From: Lithodes maja
Taxonomy: Eukaryota > Arthropoda > Malacostraca > Decapoda > Lithodidae
DNA length: 64,000 bases
Reading direction: 5' to 3'
Assembly: GCA_037953745.1 (NCBI GenBank)
Contig: JBAKBP010000702.1
Location: 62,001-126,000 of the forward strand
Shown: in pieces, positions 30,874 through 40,933 of the stretch
Layout: every line of letters starts with the position of its first letter
How positions within the stretch are numbered: position 1 is the stretch's first letter
Notes under the pieces: generated by a model
What the model was told of the DNA's origin: nothing
Database searches by the model: none
What the model saw: only the letters and a program-made list of their open reading frames with translations
Translations under genes and position numbers: made by a program

Positions 30874-31395
30874 TAATTAAAAACAAAAACACCTGTATTT
30901 TGTATCTGATTAAAAATAAAAGAAAACCCTAGTTTTAAAAAAACGTGAAAATAACTACCTGGGACAGACCCCAGGTAGCGCCGTCCCCGTCAGTGCCACC
31001 ACAATGGAAAAAAATTAAAATGGAAAAAAAAAAAAAAAATGAAAAGTGGTGTCTGCAAGGTCACCGCGGGCAGGTGGGGATCGACTTGGCTACCCTTTGG
31101 GGGTAGCCCAACCGAGATGCGTGGAGAGACCACACACAGGATGGCAGATGTGTGTGGTGCAAAAACTTTAACCAATTTTGCACACTGTTTTTAGCTTATA
31201 GCAGTGACAATGCAATATCCACGGTACTCAGCAAGACCCTATTGGTTACGATACTGCCACTGCGCAAAGCGCAAAAGCAAAAAAAAATATTAATTTGTCA
31301 CTGTGCCACTCGCAAAATAATAACTTTTCTGGAAGAGAGGAGTCTTAAGCTGACTCAGTTTAAAAATAAATATTTAAAATTTAATATTTGTGTAC
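30874..31395 (-). other. LINE A 5' untranslated region and flank
   Basis: Contains a poly-A-type tract (31021-31040) and a hairpin-forming TACCCTTTGGGGGTA. The true 5' end of LINE A is not marked by a visible target duplication; I place it near 31170. The remainder is unclassified. Confidence 0.5.
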
Positions 31396-31732
31396 AGTAA
31401 AACCCCACAAATAGTGATCATAGTAGTCTGGCGATATCGTTAACCGCAGGAAAAAGTCATACCAAAATAAATCAAGGTAGTCTGGAACTTTTTCAATTCA
31501 TCCTCTATGTTCTGCTTTCCTCTGACGAGGAAGAAGTCCGAAGTTACATAATACTACTACTACTAATGTATGTATGTGATAACATGATTGGACGTTGTTG
31601 TGGTACGACTTTGTTGTACTGTGCTGTAGTAAAGACTGTAACCACCGTGCTATGATTGCTGTGCACTGTGTGCAGTACTGTGATTGTACCATGGAAGCCA
31701 CATTCACTGTGGACGGTTGCGGTCTTTAAACC
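31396..31732. other. Possible Tigger-type end plus unclassified DNA
   Basis: ACAGTAAAACCCCACAAATA at 31396 resembles a Tigger/mariner terminal repeat, but I find no matching opposite end. The rest holds ACT and TATG simple repeats. Confidence 0.35.
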
Positions 31733-31916
31733 TGTATGTATGTACTGTATGTATGTATGTATTTACCTATTTGTATTTACCTATTTGTAGTTTACAGGAA
31801 TTGAGCAGCGCTCGTGTTGTCCTGTCTTAGTTACTTTATAATCAATCCATTTTACTTAGACAAGTATCGTAATGGATATTCCCAGTTCCCAGTATTTTGG
31901 ACTAACATATCATAAC

Positions 31917-34900
31917 TTATGTTGCCCTATTTCCATATTTACTTTTATCCAACCTAGATTTGAACATGTTAATGTTCCTCGCTCTCACCACCTCCTCCTC
32001 CAAGTTGTTCCAAGTCTCTATACTCCTATATGGGAAGCTGAATTTCTTTGTGTCCTTACGACATCTGCCCTTCCTCAGCTTAAACTCGTGCCCTCTTGTC
32101 CTTCCATTATCCCTCACGAATAGATCTTCCCTATCTACTCGTTCCAAACTTTTTACTCCCTTGAACATCGTTATTAAGTCGCCTCGTTCCCTTCTCTCTT
32201 TCAAGGTAGGCAGTTGTAGTGTCTTAAGTCTTTCCTCATATGTCAACTCCTTCAATCTTGGGATCATCTTCGTTGCTATCCTTTGGACTTTCTCTAATTT
32301 GTTTATATGTTTTTTCAAATGTGGTGACCATATCACTGCTGCATATTCTAATCTTGGTCTTATCATAGTCATTATCAATTTTCTTAACATTTCTTCATCC
32401 AAATAGTTAAATGCCACTCTCATATTGGTTATTATTCCATATGCTCCTCCAATGATCATGTTAATATGCTTCTCTGGGGATAGATCATCTTGTATTATCA
32501 CTCCAAGGTCCTTCTCATGCCGTGTTTTGCCGATTATTTCAACTCCTAATTTGTACACCCAGCTTGGCCTTATCTCACTTGTTCCCACTTCCAAAACATG
32601 ACACTTTTCTGCATTGAAACTCATTTTCCAGGTTTGGCTCCATCTGTGCAACTCATCTAGGTCCTTTTGAAGATCCTGACAACTTTCTATACAGGTGACA
32701 TTCTTCATGATCTTAGCGTCATCCGCAAACATATTCATATGACTATTCAAGTTTTCTGGCATGTCGTTTACATAAAGTAGGAACATTATCGGACCCAACA
32801 CTGATCCCTGTGGTACTCCGCTCGTCACACTCCTCCACTGTGAATATTCGTCTCGTATCGTGGTCCTCATTTCTCTTCCTATTAAAAAGTTTTCCATCCA
32901 TTTTAACATCCCACCATGTACACCTCCAACAACTTGCAATTTCCACAATAACCTTTTGTGAGGCACCCTGTCAAAGGCCTTTTTCAGGTCCAGGTAAACA
33001 CAGTCAACCCATCCCTCTCTCTCCTGTGTAACATCTACAACTCTGCTATAAAAGCTTAATAAATTAGATACACAAGATCTCCCTTCCCTGAATCCAAACT
33101 GTTTCTCGCTAAGCACCCCCTGTCCCTCAATGAAGTGTGTCCACTTTTTCCTTATAATTTTCTCACAAATTTTACAAACAATGCTGGTGAGGGACACCGG
33201 TCTGTAGTTAAGCGGATTTTCTCTGTCTCCTCCTTTGTAAATTGGTACTATGTTAGCTCTCTTCCATTCCACTGGCAGGTCTCCCTCATTCAGTGAAGAT
33301 TTTATGATTTCATAGATTGGTTCCACTAACTCTTCCGCACATTCTTTGAGGATCCATCCAGCCACTCCATCTGGTCCCATTGATTTCCTCACGTCCAAAT
33401 CCTGCATCAATTTCAGCACTTCACTTTTTGTCACTTTCATTTCAGGCATCTGTGGTGTTCTCATTTCTCTATTAGGTTCTATAAACTCCTCCTCTTTTAC
33501 AAACACTGACTGAAGCTTTTCATTCATAACTTCACACAATTCTTTATCTTTCTCATAGCTGTTTGTTCCAACTCTTAGTCTGACAATACCTTCTTTTGTT
33601 TTTATTTTTCCATTTACAAATCTATAAAATAGTTTTGGCTCATTTTTGCACTTCTCTACAATATTCCTTTCATATTTATATTGTTCCTCGCGTCGTATCT
33701 TTACGTATTCATTTCTTTTCTCCTTGTACTTATTCCAGTTATTTTCACTATGTCTCTTCCGTGCTATATTCCAGGCTCGGTTTCTTCTATCCTGTGCCTT
33801 ACTACATCTTATATTGAACCATTCTTTTTCCTTCTTTACCCCTGATTGGAACCTTGGGACATATTTATGTATCCCTTCTTCATATACTTTCAGGAAAAGT
33901 CTATATTTGTCTTGAACCATTTCCAGGCTTTCTAGTTCCTTCCAATTTATACTTTGGAAATAATGTTTCAATGATTTAAAATCAGTTTTAGCATAATTGT
34001 ATCTATTTATTTTATGTCCTTCCTTTCTCTCCTCATTTTTCCCCAAATCCATCTCCATTTCTAATATCTTGTGATCACTTTTTCCCAAGGGACAACGATA
34101 ATTTATCTTTCTAACATCATGTGGATCACTGGTGAAGACTAGGTCTAGCCTGGATGGTTCATCCATCCCTCTGATTCGTGTGTTTTCTCTAACATGTTGT
34201 GTTAACATGTTTTCTGTTACTAGATTCAATAATTTACTGCCCCAAGATTCATTATTATTTCCCGCATCTAACCCTTCCCAATTGACTTCCTTACAATTGA
34301 AATCACCTGTTAATAATAATTTATTTCTCCTATTAAAAAGTATTTTTAGTGCATCTAGAGATTCCGTGATTAGTTGATCATATTTATCCCGCTTCCATGC
34401 TCTAGTTTGTGGTGGTATATAAGCCACTGCTATATCAGTTGCTTTGTTGTCCTTGTCTTTTATTGTCACTGCTATAATTTCTGATCTATTATTGCCTAGG
34501 TTAATCTCACTTGCTTCTATATTTTTGTCAGTCATTATTAACACTCCACCGCCCACTTTTCCTTCTCTATCTTTTCTCCACACATTGTACCCTTCCCATC
34601 CCAACACTCCCAATTCAGTACCACCTCTCAACTTTGTTTCTGCTAAGCACATAATATGTGGTTTATATTTCTCAATATAGTCATTCAATTCTAATTTCTT
34701 AGACAGCAAGCCATCCACATTACTATACATCAGCTTCATCTCCCCCCTTCTTACACCTTTCTTTTTTTCTCTTTCCCTAATATTCCCAGACTCTACTCCC
34801 CCCCCGCTTCCACTCCACCTTCTCTCCCTTGCTCCCCCGTGCTCTCCACCTGCCCTGTTCCTCTCACTTGTTCCTGGTTTACACCAGTCTCTCCCTCCTG

Positions 34901-35027
34901 TCCTTCGGTACTGGTACTCGCTTCCCCTGTCCGACCGTTCATCCCTAAGTTCTCTGTTTGCCCCTCCGTCTTCCTCTGTGGGCTTTTGATGAACCATTTC
35001 CTCTTCTTCGTTCCTACCAGTCTCCAA
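31917..35027 (-). CDS. LINE C ORF2: endonuclease and reverse transcriptase
   Basis: Open for 1036 codons. Recognisable protein starts at about residue 97 (MKLMYSNVDGLLSKKLELND, 34739), so that Met, downstream of the ORF1 stop, is a likely real start; the upstream part overlaps ORF1 in another frame. APE motifs: CLAETKL, GGGVLIM, LTGDFNCKEVNWEG, KSDHKILEM. RT motifs: WKRANIVPIYKGGDRENPLN, VYLDLKKAFDRVPHKRLL, SGVPQGSVLGPIMF, MFADDAKIM. The C-terminus resembles LINE D. No inactivating mutation is visible. Role: target nicking and cDNA synthesis. Confidence 0.93.
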   Translation of the reverse strand: METGRNEEEEMVHQKPTEEDGGANRELRDERSDRGSEYQYRRTGGRDWCKPGTSERNRAGGEHGGARERRWSGSGGGVESGNIREREKKKGVRRGEMKLMYSNVDGLLSKKLELNDYIEKYKPHIMCLAETKLRGGTELGVLGWEGYNVWRKDREGKVGGGVLIMTDKNIEASEINLGNNRSEIIAVTIKDKDNKATDIAVAYIPPQTRAWKRDKYDQLITESLDALKILFNRRNKLLLTGDFNCKEVNWEGLDAGNNNESWGSKLLNLVTENMLTQHVRENTRIRGMDEPSRLDLVFTSDPHDVRKINYRCPLGKSDHKILEMEMDLGKNEERKEGHKINRYNYAKTDFKSLKHYFQSINWKELESLEMVQDKYRLFLKVYEEGIHKYVPRFQSGVKKEKEWFNIRCSKAQDRRNRAWNIARKRHSENNWNKYKEKRNEYVKIRREEQYKYERNIVEKCKNEPKLFYRFVNGKIKTKEGIVRLRVGTNSYEKDKELCEVMNEKLQSVFVKEEEFIEPNREMRTPQMPEMKVTKSEVLKLMQDLDVRKSMGPDGVAGWILKECAEELVEPIYEIIKSSLNEGDLPVEWKRANIVPIYKGGDRENPLNYRPVSLTSIVCKICEKIIRKKWTHFIEGQGVLSEKQFGFREGRSCVSNLLSFYSRVVDVTQEREGWVDCVYLDLKKAFDRVPHKRLLWKLQVVGGVHGGMLKWMENFLIGREMRTTIRDEYSQWRSVTSGVPQGSVLGPIMFLLYVNDMPENLNSHMNMFADDAKIMKNVTCIESCQDLQKDLDELHRWSQTWKMSFNAEKCHVLEVGTSEIRPSWVYKLGVEIIGKTRHEKDLGVIIQDDLSPEKHINMIIGGAYGIITNMRVAFNYLDEEMLRKLIMTMIRPRLEYAAVIWSPHLKKHINKLEKVQRIATKMIPRLKELTYEERLKTLQLPTLKERRERGDLITMFKGVKSLERVDREDLFVRDNGRTRGHEFKLRKGRCRKDTKKFSFPYRSIETWNNLEEEVVRARNINMFKSRLDKSKYGNRAT

Positions 35028-35941
35028 TAAAAAAAATCCACTTCTTGTTCTGTTCTTTTGGCATTCAATTCCTTCACCTCATCCCTCAAACTTTTCATTT
35101 TGTTTCTTTCATCTAAGTCCAAGTCTTTTTCGATGTAAATATGCTTCAGACAATCCTTATCTTTCAACCTCCATTTATTATTCATGATTTCCTCTACTAT
35201 TCCTACTGTGCGAAACTGCACTTTCATTGGCCTAGACAGGCTAGACTCTTGTTTATATTTTCCAATTCTATGCATGTCTTCAATTTCATTCTCCCACTCT
35301 CTCACACCCTCGTCCACTACCTGTAGAATCTCCCTCACTCGGTCTCTCTCTATCCTACTTCTCTCCTCTCGCTTTACATTGTGTTTCTCCTTATCTCCTC
35401 TTATCACAATACATTTCTTTCTTCCAGCAGTCTCCCTCACTAGATTTTCCTTCTGTCTAATTACCTTAACTACATCCTTTTCAAAGTTACCTCCCTGCCT
35501 ATGTATTTGTTGCTCCTTTACTATCTCCGAAAATTTCAAATTCCTTACCTCCTCGTTCTTTTGAAATTCATCCTTCTTTAATTCAACATCCTTCATATCT
35601 TTCTTCATCCTGTCCATTTCTTCCTGCATTTCGCTAATACAAACCCTTAACACGTAATTCTCATCCTTCAAAATACCAATTTGGTTTGCCATTCGTTTTT
35701 CTCTTCGTTCATAATCTAAGCTTTTTGTCTCCTGTTCCTCTAGCTTCCGCTCCAGTTTATTCAACCTCACCGCAAATGCAGATATTGCTACTCCCTCCTC
35801 TGAGAACCCTGAAATATCAAAAACCTCATGATCACGATCATAAGGGTCTCTGGTTACCCTGCTTGGGGGCAGGCTGAGCCGGTTCCTCCCACCGCTGGCC
35901 ATACTGCCAGCTGGCCTTTGTTTACACCTGTTCGGCTCCAC
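34793..35941 (-). CDS. LINE C ORF1: coiled-coil RNA-binding protein
   Basis: A 382-residue protein. Residues ~65-150 form a Lys/Glu-rich coiled coil (NKLERKLEEQETKSLDYERR). The middle resembles the RRM-like and C-terminal domains of L1-type ORF1 proteins (KCIVIRGDKEKHN, VREWENEIEDMHRIGK, RPMKVQFRTVG, WRLKDKDCLKHIYIEKDLD, FFYWRLVGTKKRKWFI). The tail is Gly/Glu/Thr-rich. It overlaps the open frame of ORF2 by 235 nt. Such proteins trimerise and coat the LINE RNA; here that is inferred from the layout. Confidence 0.85.
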   Translation of the reverse strand: MEPNRCKQRPAGSMASGGRNRLSLPPSRVTRDPYDRDHEVFDISGFSEEGVAISAFAVRLNKLERKLEEQETKSLDYERREKRMANQIGILKDENYVLRVCISEMQEEMDRMKKDMKDVELKKDEFQKNEEVRNLKFSEIVKEQQIHRQGGNFEKDVVKVIRQKENLVRETAGRKKCIVIRGDKEKHNVKREERSRIERDRVREILQVVDEGVREWENEIEDMHRIGKYKQESSLSRPMKVQFRTVGIVEEIMNNKWRLKDKDCLKHIYIEKDLDLDERNKMKSLRDEVKELNAKRTEQEVDFFYWRLVGTKKRKWFIKSPQRKTEGQTENLGMNGRTGEASTSTEGQEGETGVNQEQVRGTGQVESTGEQGREGGVEAGGE

Positions 35942-36210
35942 AAGTTTCGGTGGGAATATCCATTACTTTTTCTTTCCTACTCAAATCAAACTCAACTCTC
36001 ACCTGTTTTAACTAGGGAGTATATTCACTAATTGCATTTAAATTATAATTAAAAAACAAAAGGACAACACATATGAACGCTACAAAAATACCAAACCACC
36101 AAACAGGCGCTGGCTGAATCAGCTGTCTCAAGCACGTCCGCCCTCCACCACGGTCTGACTGGACTGTGTACATACATGTATGCATGTATGTATGCATGTA
36201 TGTACTGTAT

Positions 36211-36427
36211 ATACTCAGACACATATCTCATAGCTCAGGGAGGCTGACTAAAGACAGAGCCCAAACAGAAACAAGAAAATGTAATAAGAAAATAAAAAAA
36301 ATTCTCACACATCTAGGTCACCCAGGAGAAGACCCAGAGACCAAGGATCATGAGGGGTCTCCATCAGAAGATTCTCAGGTCCCAGATCTCCCGGAGAGGT
36401 TCCGGTCTAAGCAGGCAGACACATAGA
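36211..36427. other. Unclassified DNA
   Basis: Purine-rich stretch with CCCAGGAGAAGACCCAGAGA. No repeat or coding evidence. Confidence 0.35.
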
Positions 36428-36566
36428 GCCATTTTATAAAACCATGGTAAGAGCTTTCCCTACGACTTTTCCTGACTAGATTGACCCTTATCGCTTACCT
36501 GTATAAGGGTCAATCTGGTCGGGAGAGGTCGTAGGGAAAGCTCTTACCATGGTTTAATAAAATGGC
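36428..36566. mobile_element. 139-bp fold-back MITE
   Basis: Arms of about 64 bp (GCCATTTTATAAAACCATGG... against its mirror ending CCATGGTTTAATAAAATGGC) share CCATGGTAAGAGCTTTCCCT and are separated by a ~10-base loop. It lies between unclassified DNA and an RTE-like fragment. No clear target duplication. Confidence 0.85.
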
Positions 36567-36639
36567 CCATAGTGGAACGACACCACAATCCCTGGGCCAA
36601 GAGTCTGACGGAGTATTATCTAGTTCAACTGGCGCCCGA

Positions 36640-37060
36640 CCCCCTCTCCCTACGACCGTGTTATCACTCATCTATTCGCAAGCATTGTCCATTCATTCTT
36701 ATTCATCACCACTTCTCTTGCCTGTTCTTCAGTCATCTCTCTATCTTAAAACGATTCTTTCACACCATCTCTCCATCTCCTCCAAGGTCTTCCTCTCAAT
36801 ATATTTCCACTTGTTTCGGACTCGTATATTCTCTTTGTAAGCCTTTTATCTCCCATTCGTTCAAAATGTCCATACCAGCATAGCATCCTTCTTCCCACTC
36901 TGGCCGATAAGGGTTCCCGTTGTCCCACTCTCCTACGTACCTCTTCATTCCTCAATCTGTCTCTACGTGTCACCTCACACATACTCCTCAAGCATTTCAT
37001 CTCCATCACATCCAATTTTCTTTCTCTTGTATATTCAAACCCCATGTCTCAGCCCCAACA
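36640..37060 (-). mobile_element. RTE-like LINE 3' fragment
   Basis: Minus-strand frame 36746-37045 reads LDVMEMKCLRSMCEVTRRDR then WYGHFERMGDKRLTKRIYES and ILRGRPWRRW. It is the same family as 1640-2435 but without the SINE, so it supplies the uninterrupted version. The half-hairpin GGCGCCCGACC lies at its 3' end near 36630-36640. 5'-truncated. Confidence 0.8.
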
Positions 37061-37124
37061 ACTGATAATAAACTGTACAATAAATATAATTTCTAAACTC
37101 TATAATCATGTCATTACACCATTT

Positions 37125-37490
37125 TCCAGATCAAAACAAAGGTGAGCTCCCGTTAAATGACCTACTCGAGAGTGTGAACTTTAGCAACGAGTCGCTAGAC
37201 GTGGTGGACAAGTTTTGCTACATTACTTGGGAGATACCATCTCTACCGGTGGTGGTGTCGAGGCCACCACTATCACCAGAATTAGATGTGGCTGGGAAAG
37301 TTCAGAGCACTGCTGCCAATTCTAACCATAAGAAGATTGCGTCTCCCCTTGAAGGGAAAGGTGTACGCTTCATTAGAAGTGCAATGACCTACCGGTATGC
37401 TTCAGAAACATGGCCTGACAGTGGATGATATCAAACAGTTCCATATGGAATGCAAGAGATGAGAATGGTGAGATGGATGTTTTGGGCCAA
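37125..37490 (+). mobile_element. RTE-like LINE fragment, broken
   Basis: Plus-strand pieces in shifting frames, VVDKFCYITWEIPSLP, LEGKGVRFIRSAMTYRYASE, are recognisable as the thumb region of RTE-type reverse transcriptases. Several frameshifts. Short and inactive. Confidence 0.65.
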
Positions 37491-38090
37491 AATGCAAGAT
37501 AGCTGTGCCTTAAAATAAATTGTCTCATGGGCAATTTATTATCTAACCTAGGGGCCACATAGGAAAACAACTGGTCAGAAAAGGATGACTGATGTACAGC
37601 CCTTGGTTCTTCAAGGCGCAAAGGATCATCTTCACTTCACAAAATCACACAAAGGCGCGCTGATTAACGCTTTTGCAATCCAGTGAGATACCTTGGTTCA
37701 CCAGACATAAACCTTGAAAGTCATGCGGCATAGTTTAAATTCTATTCTGGAACTGGCACTTTCGAGAAACTAAATGTACAGTATATACATACAGTATATG
37801 TATGTACTGTATATACTATAATACACAGGCAAATACCAGATTATTATTATTAACTTTTTTTGTTTTTTCAATGTGGAAGAGGGAGTCAAGGCAATACTGC
37901 CTGTGACGAATGCCTCCCCTAGAGTTGAAAGAATGACAGGGACAAAATCAAGGTATGTTTGAGCCAAAATGCCTGGACACACATAGTTTGAAGCAATTCA
38001 ATTAGGAAGGAGGTAGTTGGAGGACTCAGAGGGAGAACAAAATAAGCCTTGCCGCCCTATTTAACTCAAACCGAGCCCTCCTTAATCAAG
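37480..38090 (-). mobile_element. Diverged LINE A-type fragment with LINE F tail inserted
   Basis: Minus strand 37480-37770 encodes RLEEPRAVHQSSFSDQLFSY VAPRL-type sequence related to the LINE A C-terminus, and 38020-38090 matches its LNRAARLI segment. Between them, 37862-38010 is the reverse complement of the LINE F 3' tail (GGCAATACTGCCTGTGACGA). It is an older, decayed copy with a nested tail fragment. Confidence 0.65.
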
Positions 38091-38605
38091 GGGTTATCAC
38101 ACTTGGCTATTTTTTCGTGGTTTTTGGATCTTCGTTCATGGTTTAGACGACAATACCGTGGTTTCCCTATCACACATGCACCTAGATAATCCACAAAAAT
38201 GTAATTATACGTACTCTCTTGTTCTCACTTCGAAATTAATTGGTCTTCTTTCGGCCGTTTTAGCTTCCCGTTATGCTATTAATACATCTCAATCCCAATG
38301 ATAAAGCTGAGCATATATAAACACAATGGTAAGTATGACTATATTGCTCGCTATTGCCTAAAACAAGCGACATGAATCCACGTACTGTATGTCGGTAAAA
38401 GTGGAAGTCAGTGGAAGCAGCAGCACGCTCATGATTGGCTACTTTATCAGTACCCTGATAATTTATAAATTATCTGTACTGTTCCTTATTTATTCATTAA
38501 ACTAGATATGTTTAATTAAGTAATTTTAATTAATGATTACTTAATAAATTACTCTGGTATCCGAATCTAAAGAGCTATTAAATATCACAGGAAACACAAT
38601 ACAGT
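38091..38605. other. No gene recognised
   Basis: AT-rich with TTAAT-type low-complexity sequence near 38500-38560. No domain, repeat or ROCK exon seen. Confidence 0.45.
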
Positions 38606-39542
38606 AAACTTCCGTTAATCCGAAGGGCAGCGGACCGGCCCTCGTTCGGATTAGTGGATTTTTCGGATTATCGGACTTTACCCCTATGAACCTGTGTATG
38701 ATGAAAACATCGAGACATTAGGCCACCCAAATGACACAATGGTGCACACACACATATCATATGTTCATGAAATCACTTCAAAAGTTTACCATTGTCATTG
38801 TAGCCTATTACCTACTTCAAAACATTCAGATTAATGGTCAAAGGAATCTGCTGATATAAACGTCTTCTTCTTCTTCCGTCAACTAGCGAGTTTGTCTTGC
38901 TCTTTAAGATCAGATGTGGTTCGGGAAGTAATGCCTTAACAACGGCACCTCCCTGAGAAGTTCTTGTAATTTTCCTTTTGTGATTTTCCTTTTGTGATGT
39001 GCTGTTATATTATATTGTATTGAAAGCACCCTTGTCTTGTTGTCTTGAAAGCACCCTTGGGACGCTCCGATCACTGAACTATAAATAGTAGCGTATCGGA
39101 ACGTCCAAAGGTGCGTTTTCAAGCTCAAGGCTAATACATCCAAAGGTGCATTTTCAAGCTCAAGACTGAATGTGCTTGCAGAAAATGCGGTTCAAGCCAG
39201 TAGCGCATCGGAGCGTCCCAAGGATGCGTTCAAGAGCAAAACAAACTCTCTAGCAGACGATGTGGAAGAAGAAGAAGAAGAAGAAGGTGTTTAGTTTATA
39301 TCAGTAGCTTCCTTTGACCATTAATCTGAATGTTTTGAAGTAGGTAATAGGCTACAATGACAATGGTAAACTTTTAAAGTGAATTCATGAACATATGATA
39401 TGTGTGTGCTCCATTATGTGTCATTTGAGTGGCCTAATGCCTCAAAAAGGGGACTTTGGGACTTCTTGAAATTCGGACCATTGGGAGAATTCGGATTTGG
39501 CCTCAAATTGAAAAATTCGGACTATTGGGAGATTCGAATCAT
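38606..39542. mobile_element. Tigger-like fold-back element, right end in gap
   Basis: Starts TACAGTAAACTTCCGTTAATCC, a Tigger-like terminus. The left arm (about 38690-38880) is repeated inverted at about 39280-39440, around an interior with a smaller inverted repeat (CTTGGGACGCTCCGAT near 39056, ATCGGAGCGTCCCAAG near 39206) and a GAAGAA run. The right end runs into the assembly gap. A second copy lies at 62517-63545. Confidence 0.7.
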
Positions 39543-39742
39543 NNNNNNNNNNNNNNNNNNNNNNNNNNNNNNNNNNNNNNNNNNNNNNNNNNNNNNNNNN
39601 NNNNNNNNNNNNNNNNNNNNNNNNNNNNNNNNNNNNNNNNNNNNNNNNNNNNNNNNNNNNNNNNNNNNNNNNNNNNNNNNNNNNNNNNNNNNNNNNNNNN
39701 NNNNNNNNNNNNNNNNNNNNNNNNNNNNNNNNNNNNNNNNNN
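39543..39742. other. Assembly gap (200 N)
   Basis: Exactly 200 N. Its length is probably a placeholder. Sequence on the two sides belongs to different elements. Confidence 0.99.
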
Positions 39743-40930
39743 AGGAGAACTTCATACCAACGTCGATGCTCTCTCTCGTCTCCCTGTACCAGAACACATT
39801 CCCACAAATATGGCAGCTTTGCAACAGACGGATCTCGTCAATATCTCAATACTCAAGAACTCCCCATCTTTCCAACCTACCCTGCTACAATCATGGGAGA
39901 GAAAATTCAAGCCAAAATGGATCCCCAAGCATGTTTTTTCACAACTCACCCATTGGGGTGATCAATTAACAACCGAATCAGGACATATAGTCGTCGAACC
40001 AACAGTCGCTCAAGAGTACATAACTGCAATTCATGAAGGAAATGGAATTCACTTGGGTCAAAGAAAAATGTTAAAAGTTTTCCAAGATCAGTATTGGACA
40101 CCGAATCCTTCCGGCATTGCTTAACAAGTAACAGAAGCTTGCAAGCCATGCGCGCTTGGAAAAGACAGATGTCGCACGGCAGGCCCAGCTGGCACCATTT
40201 CCGGCCAGAAACCATTCCATACTCTTTCACTTGACATCATGGGACCTTTTCCAGTCAGCGGCGACAAACGGTACATAGTGACGTTTTTCGATGTATATTC
40301 CAAATTTCTGATAGCTAGTCCCACTAAAGATCACAGTGCTTCCACAGTTGCAACATTATTAGCCACCGAGATTTTACCTGTATTCGGATTGCCAATATCA
40401 CTTTTATCAGATAACGCCCCAGAATTCCGGGGACAAGTTTGGGAAGAACTTACCAAACAATGTGGTATAAAAGTTAAACATTCCTCCCCATACTGGCCTG
40501 AAGGTAACACGGTTTGTGAACAAAGTCATCGCACCATCAACAATCAGTTACGCACCCGAATGGTATCCTTAAAAACCTCAGATTGGCCATCACAAGTCAA
40601 AATGATACAATGGGGGATGAACACCTGTCCAAAGGAAGATGGTATTTCCCCACACGAAAGAGAAATCATGGAGAAACCAGAACATATAGGAACCGTTTCG
40701 TCTGGATCTATAAACCTATTACCAATCTATCTGATCAGCCGAACAAAATACCAGACGACAACAATGCAGTACCTTTTTCCTTGTCCCCGAACAAAGTCGC
40801 CACACCAGAACTAGCAATACCTGCCCCAATAAAACCCTACCATACAGCTGATCCACCCGAGGCACCTCAAATGAAAGCTAACACCCCACCACCCATCACT
40901 TTTCGCCAACACACACCTAGAACGCCCCAT
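39743..40930 (+). pseudogene. Gypsy-type integrase fragment
   Basis: Reads GELHTNVDALSRLPVPEHIP (RNase H end), then an H2C2 zinc-binding segment (HEGNGIHLGQRKM ... CKPC) and the integrase core with D (SLDIMGPFP), D (LSDNAPEFRG) and E (CEQSHRTINN). Frames change at about 40124, where a stop precedes QVTEACKPC, and near 40650. It belongs to a conventional gypsy element in which RNase H precedes integrase, unlike the element at 49879. Most of it lies in or beyond the gap. Confidence 0.8.
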
Positions 40931-40933
40931 CCA

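Larger units (their letters stand above)
18275..31170 (-). mobile_element. LINE A (CR1/L2-like), split by LINE B and piggyBac copy 2
   Basis: A two-ORF non-LTR retrotransposon reading right to left. The 5' untranslated DNA is at about 30874-31170, ORF1 (PHD finger plus zinc knuckles) at 30873-29664 and 25417-25359, and ORF2 (endonuclease plus RT) at 25338-23269 and 19283-18450. An A/T-rich tail (TTATTATTATT-like on the minus strand) ends near 18275. Subtracting the two insertions, each with one copy of its target duplication, restores both frames. ORF1 and ORF2 are then 20 nt apart. Confidence 0.92.
31751..36195 (-). mobile_element. LINE C (CR1-like), apparently full length
   Basis: A two-ORF element reading right to left with both frames open. 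The 3' end carries the same TATTTACCTATTTG tandem tail and GTTTACAGGAATTGAGC block as LINE D. ATGTATGTACTGTAT occurs just outside both ends (31736-31750 and 36196-36210) and may be a target duplication, although the local TATG repeats weaken this. It is the best candidate in the window for a recently active LINE besides LINE B. Confidence 0.88.

Noticed and set aside
36166..36426. 86-residue frame beginning in TATG repeats
   Set aside because: Starts in a simple repeat, has no domain, and spans the LINE C boundary.
37860..38010. Independent short gene
   Set aside because: It is the reverse complement of the LINE F 3' tail.
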